DNA from: Flavisolibacter sp.
GTDB lineage: Bacteria > Bacteroidota > Bacteroidia > Chitinophagales > Chitinophagaceae
DNA length: 7,033 nt
Direction: 5' to 3'
NCBI GenBank assembly: GCA_017745135.1
Contig: JAGIAB010000159.1
Span: forward strand, 1 to 7,033
Below are positions 4,682-7,033 of this stretch, one piece after another; position 1 is the first letter of the stretch, and each line of letters begins with the position of its first letter. The notes beneath the pieces are model-generated. The model was given only the letters and a program-made list of their open reading frames with translations, did not search any database and was not told where the DNA came from. A program made the translations under genes and the position numbers.

Positions 4682-6325
4682 ATGAAAAGAATCGCGTTTG
4701 TTTTAGTAATACTTGTTTTTATTGTACCCTTTTCAGAAGCGCAATCTCCTGCTACCTCTAATGATTCTCTATTGTTGGTTGCATCAAGGTTTTTGAACAG
4801 TCAGTTTGTAGCACAAGCCAAAGTTTTTTGCGAAGAAAATAGCAATGGGGTAAAAAAGTACGGGACAAACAGGTATGTGGACTCGACAGGTGGCAGTGGA
4901 ATCATGTATCATTTCGTTCCGGGAGTAGCGTCAATGGCGGTACAATTTGAAATTCCGGATTCCTTCGATATTCAAAACACCAGGTACACCATAAAAAATG
5001 GTTTAGATCCTGTGAGAGTTGCTGATCAACGGTTTTATAATATCCAGCATGTGGGTAAACATTATGTATTGAGTATACAGGGTATTGAATGCAGCCAGAA
5101 AACCGTTTTGGTTGAACTGTATAATCTAAAGAATCCAAAGTTGCTCACCAGGATCATGATTGGAACCCAGAACTCTATTTCAAAGCCAGAAATAGTATGG
5201 TTTGCGCACATGAGCGATAGCACGTACAAAAACCTATTTGCCGATAAATTATACAGCTCGCCGGTGACTACCATTGAAGCATTCGTGAAATGGGATGTGC
5301 CTCCGGATTTCGCAAGGATAGAAATTAAGACACCACTCTTAAGCCCGGAAAAAAGTACAATTCTCGGTTTTAGTATCAATTATGGGTCGTTAATTGACAC
5401 AGTTCTTACCAACGATTCTCTAACCAAAAAGATGTATGCTGAAGGCTTTCGCTATAAAATAAAAACCTCGCCTGGTTTTTTAAGCTCTCCCGGCACTTAC
5501 AGCATTACAGTTGCCGGCGATACGACTACTATAAAAAATGGAAGAATGGAATACACTGCAGGTGTTGTGTTATCAAAAAGCAGTTTTAAAATTCATTATA
5601 CAAACAGGGAAATTATATTCTTGCTGGTGCTGTTTGGTGTGCCGTTGCTGGTAATAAGCACCATTGTTTATTTCTTTTTTAGAATAAGAAGCAGGAGACA
5701 AAAAAGAAAACTGCAGCACCAAAACGAAGTGTCTAAGTTGAAACTGATGGGCATCCGGTCGCAACTGAATCCGCATTTTATTTTTAACGCATTGGCAGGC
5801 ATTCAAAATTTGATGAACAAACAGGAGACGGAGAAAGCTAACAATTACCTGGCTGCTTTTTCAAGAATAACCAGGAGTGTATTGGATAATTCAGCTAAAG
5901 AACTCATTACAATTGATGATGAGGTAAAACTGCTGGGTGATTATTTACAAATGGAACAACTTCGCTTCCATTTTCAATATGCAATATCTGTAGATAATGA
6001 ACTGGATCGATACAATATTGAAATACCTGCCATGTTGCTGCAGCCATTTATAGAAAATGCAGTAAAGCATGGAATTCCTTCAATGAAAGAAAATGGATGC
6101 ATCAAAGTTGGGTTTAGTAAATCAAAAGATGATCTGATACTTTCTGTGACAGATAATGGAATTGGTTTTGATTCATCAAAGCATTACAAAGGTCTGGGTT
6201 TACAATTATCAAAAGACAGGATAGATTTGTTGAATAAGATTTATAAAGAAACTCCTGTTCGTTTACACATAGAATCGCCTGGCAGCGGAACAAAAATCCT
6301 GATTACGTTAAACAACTGGATATGA
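4682..6325 (+). CDS. LytS-type sensor histidine kinase with periplasmic domain
   Basis: This encodes 547 residues. A Sec signal peptide (1-20, ending SEA before QSPATS) or N-terminal anchor precedes a beta-rich region at about 25-300 that I cannot assign to a family. A single transmembrane helix follows at about 311-333 (IIFLLVLFGVPLLVISTIVYFFF), then a basic stop-transfer stretch (RIRSRRQKRK) and a short coiled coil. The kinase core is of the His_kinase (PF06580) type: phosphoacceptor H365 in QLNPHFIFNAL, the YLQMEQLRF segment (421-429), and a HATPase domain with QPFIENAVKHG (N459), DNGIGF (491-496) and GLGLQLSKDRI (504 onward). Its stop codon overlaps the start of the response regulator in ATGA, a sign of translational coupling. 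It is thus the input half of a two-component operon; the signal is unknown. The start is the ATG directly before the signal peptide. Confidence 0.92.
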   Translation: MKRIAFVLVILVFIVPFSEAQSPATSNDSLLLVASRFLNSQFVAQAKVFCEENSNGVKKYGTNRYVDSTGGSGIMYHFVPGVASMAVQFEIPDSFDIQNTRYTIKNGLDPVRVADQRFYNIQHVGKHYVLSIQGIECSQKTVLVELYNLKNPKLLTRIMIGTQNSISKPEIVWFAHMSDSTYKNLFADKLYSSPVTTIEAFVKWDVPPDFARIEIKTPLLSPEKSTILGFSINYGSLIDTVLTNDSLTKKMYAEGFRYKIKTSPGFLSSPGTYSITVAGDTTTIKNGRMEYTAGVVLSKSSFKIHYTNREIIFLLVLFGVPLLVISTIVYFFFRIRSRRQKRKLQHQNEVSKLKLMGIRSQLNPHFIFNALAGIQNLMNKQETEKANNYLAAFSRITRSVLDNSAKELITIDDEVKLLGDYLQMEQLRFHFQYAISVDNELDRYNIEIPAMLLQPFIENAVKHGIPSMKENGCIKVGFSKSKDDLILSVTDNGIGFDSSKHYKGLGLQLSKDRIDLLNKIYKETPVRLHIESPGSGTKILITLNNWI

Positions 6326-7033
6326 TAAAAGCAGTTATAGTTGATGATGAAAAACACAATATTGAAAACTTGCAAACAATTATTAGCAACCATTGTCACG
6401 ATGTAACAATTGTAGGTGCGTCGGACAACCTTCCTGGTGCTATCAAATTAATTGAGGAACAGAAGCCAGATGTTATTTTCCTGGATATCCAAATGGGAGA
6501 GGCAACAGGGTTCGATCTTTTGAAAGCGATACGGGTAAGAAATTTTGAAGTGATTTTTGTTACTGCTTTTGACAAGTATGGTATACAGGCCGTGAAGTTT
6601 GCAGCATTGGATTATATCCTTAAACCGATTGATGCAACTGAACTGGTTGCTGCTGTTGCCAAAGCAAATGAAAAAATTGCCAGCCGGCAAAATAATAAGC
6701 AACTCGATTTTTTGATGGATTATTTGCGCCAGAGCGATAAGCCCGTGAAGATTGCATTGCCGCAACAGCATGAACTGAGATATGTTGTAATAAGCGATAT
6801 TGTGCGTTGCGAAGCTCAAAACACCTATACATGGTTCTTCCTGGCAAATAATGATAAAGTTTTAGTGTCAAAACCATTAAAGGAATATGATGAACTGTTA
6901 AGTCTGCATGGGTTTATTCGTTGCCATCAAACGCACTTGATCAATCCTGTGTTTGTAAAAAGTTTTTTAAAAGAAGATGGGGGTAGTCTGCTAATGAACA
7001 ATGGAACAAAGATTCCTGTTTCCAAACAGAAAA
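6322..7033 (+). CDS. LytTR-family response regulator (3' end cut by window)
   Basis: 237 codons are visible, with no stop before the window edge. The receiver domain (1-118) has the acidic pocket D8-D9, the phosphorylated D55 in FLDIQM, T81 in FVTAF and K101 in the conserved LKP turn. After a short linker (119-140) comes a LytTR DNA-binding domain from about 142 (VKIALPQQHELRYVVISDIV, then CEAQNTYTWFFL, KPLKEYDEL, FIRCHQTHLINPVFVKSFLK), which ends in the family-typical IPVSKQK. Regulators of this type are about 240-255 residues, so only a few residues are missing. The ATG lies inside the overlapping ATGA that ends the kinase gene, so the two are translationally coupled and almost certainly partners. 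It should act as a phosphorylation-dependent transcription factor; target promoters cannot be identified here. Confidence 0.93.
   Translation, partial: MIKAVIVDDEKHNIENLQTIISNHCHDVTIVGASDNLPGAIKLIEEQKPDVIFLDIQMGEATGFDLLKAIRVRNFEVIFVTAFDKYGIQAVKFAALDYILKPIDATELVAAVAKANEKIASRQNNKQLDFLMDYLRQSDKPVKIALPQQHELRYVVISDIVRCEAQNTYTWFFLANNDKVLVSKPLKEYDELLSLHGFIRCHQTHLINPVFVKSFLKEDGGSLLMNNGTKIPVSKQK

Noticed and set aside
1..7033. CRISPR array, tRNA, rRNA, transposase, prophage or defence system
   Set aside because: No regularly spaced repeats, no RNA gene hallmarks and no transposase, integrase, nuclease or ATPase motifs were found on either strand.

Overview
The window looks like chromosomal DNA from a Bacteroidota bacterium, plausibly a Chitinophagaceae or Sphingobacteria-type lineage. 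This is inference from moderately AT-rich genes, start codons mostly without Shine-Dalgarno sequences, a short lipoprotein signal, and a two-gene LytS/LytTR system whose kinase has a large beta-rich periplasmic region instead of the Firmicutes multi-TM sensor. All confident genes are on the + strand.

Layout. Positions 1-57 may hold the tail of an upstream gene. A GC-rich, palindrome-rich stretch (58-292) follows. Two small membrane proteins of unknown function come next (293-661 and 740-1111). A 541-base stretch (1112-1652) carries dispersed repeats and what looks like a decayed gene. A soluble PAS-domain histidine kinase (1653-2825) has no response regulator beside it. A second copy of the repeat follows its stop codon, then a small predicted lipoprotein (3008-3526), a 175-base spacer with small hairpins, and an integral membrane methyltransferase of the isoprenylcysteine carboxyl methyltransferase/phospholipid methyltransferase type (3702-4304). 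After a 377-base spacer come a LytS-type sensor kinase (4682-6325) and its LytTR response regulator (6322 to the window edge), which overlap by four bases and form a clear operon.

The only gene pair with strong evidence of working together is the kinase/regulator at the right end: an envelope signal would pass from the periplasmic domain to the HPT-less His kinase core, then to the receiver Asp and a LytTR DNA-binding domain. The left two thirds reads as accessory DNA: single small genes with long spacers, a decayed reading frame and dispersed repeats. I see no complete mobile element, no CRISPR array, no tRNA or rRNA, and no defence system. The best leads are the intergenic repeat family, the gene remnant before the PAS kinase, and the unrecognised sensor domain of the LytS-type kinase.
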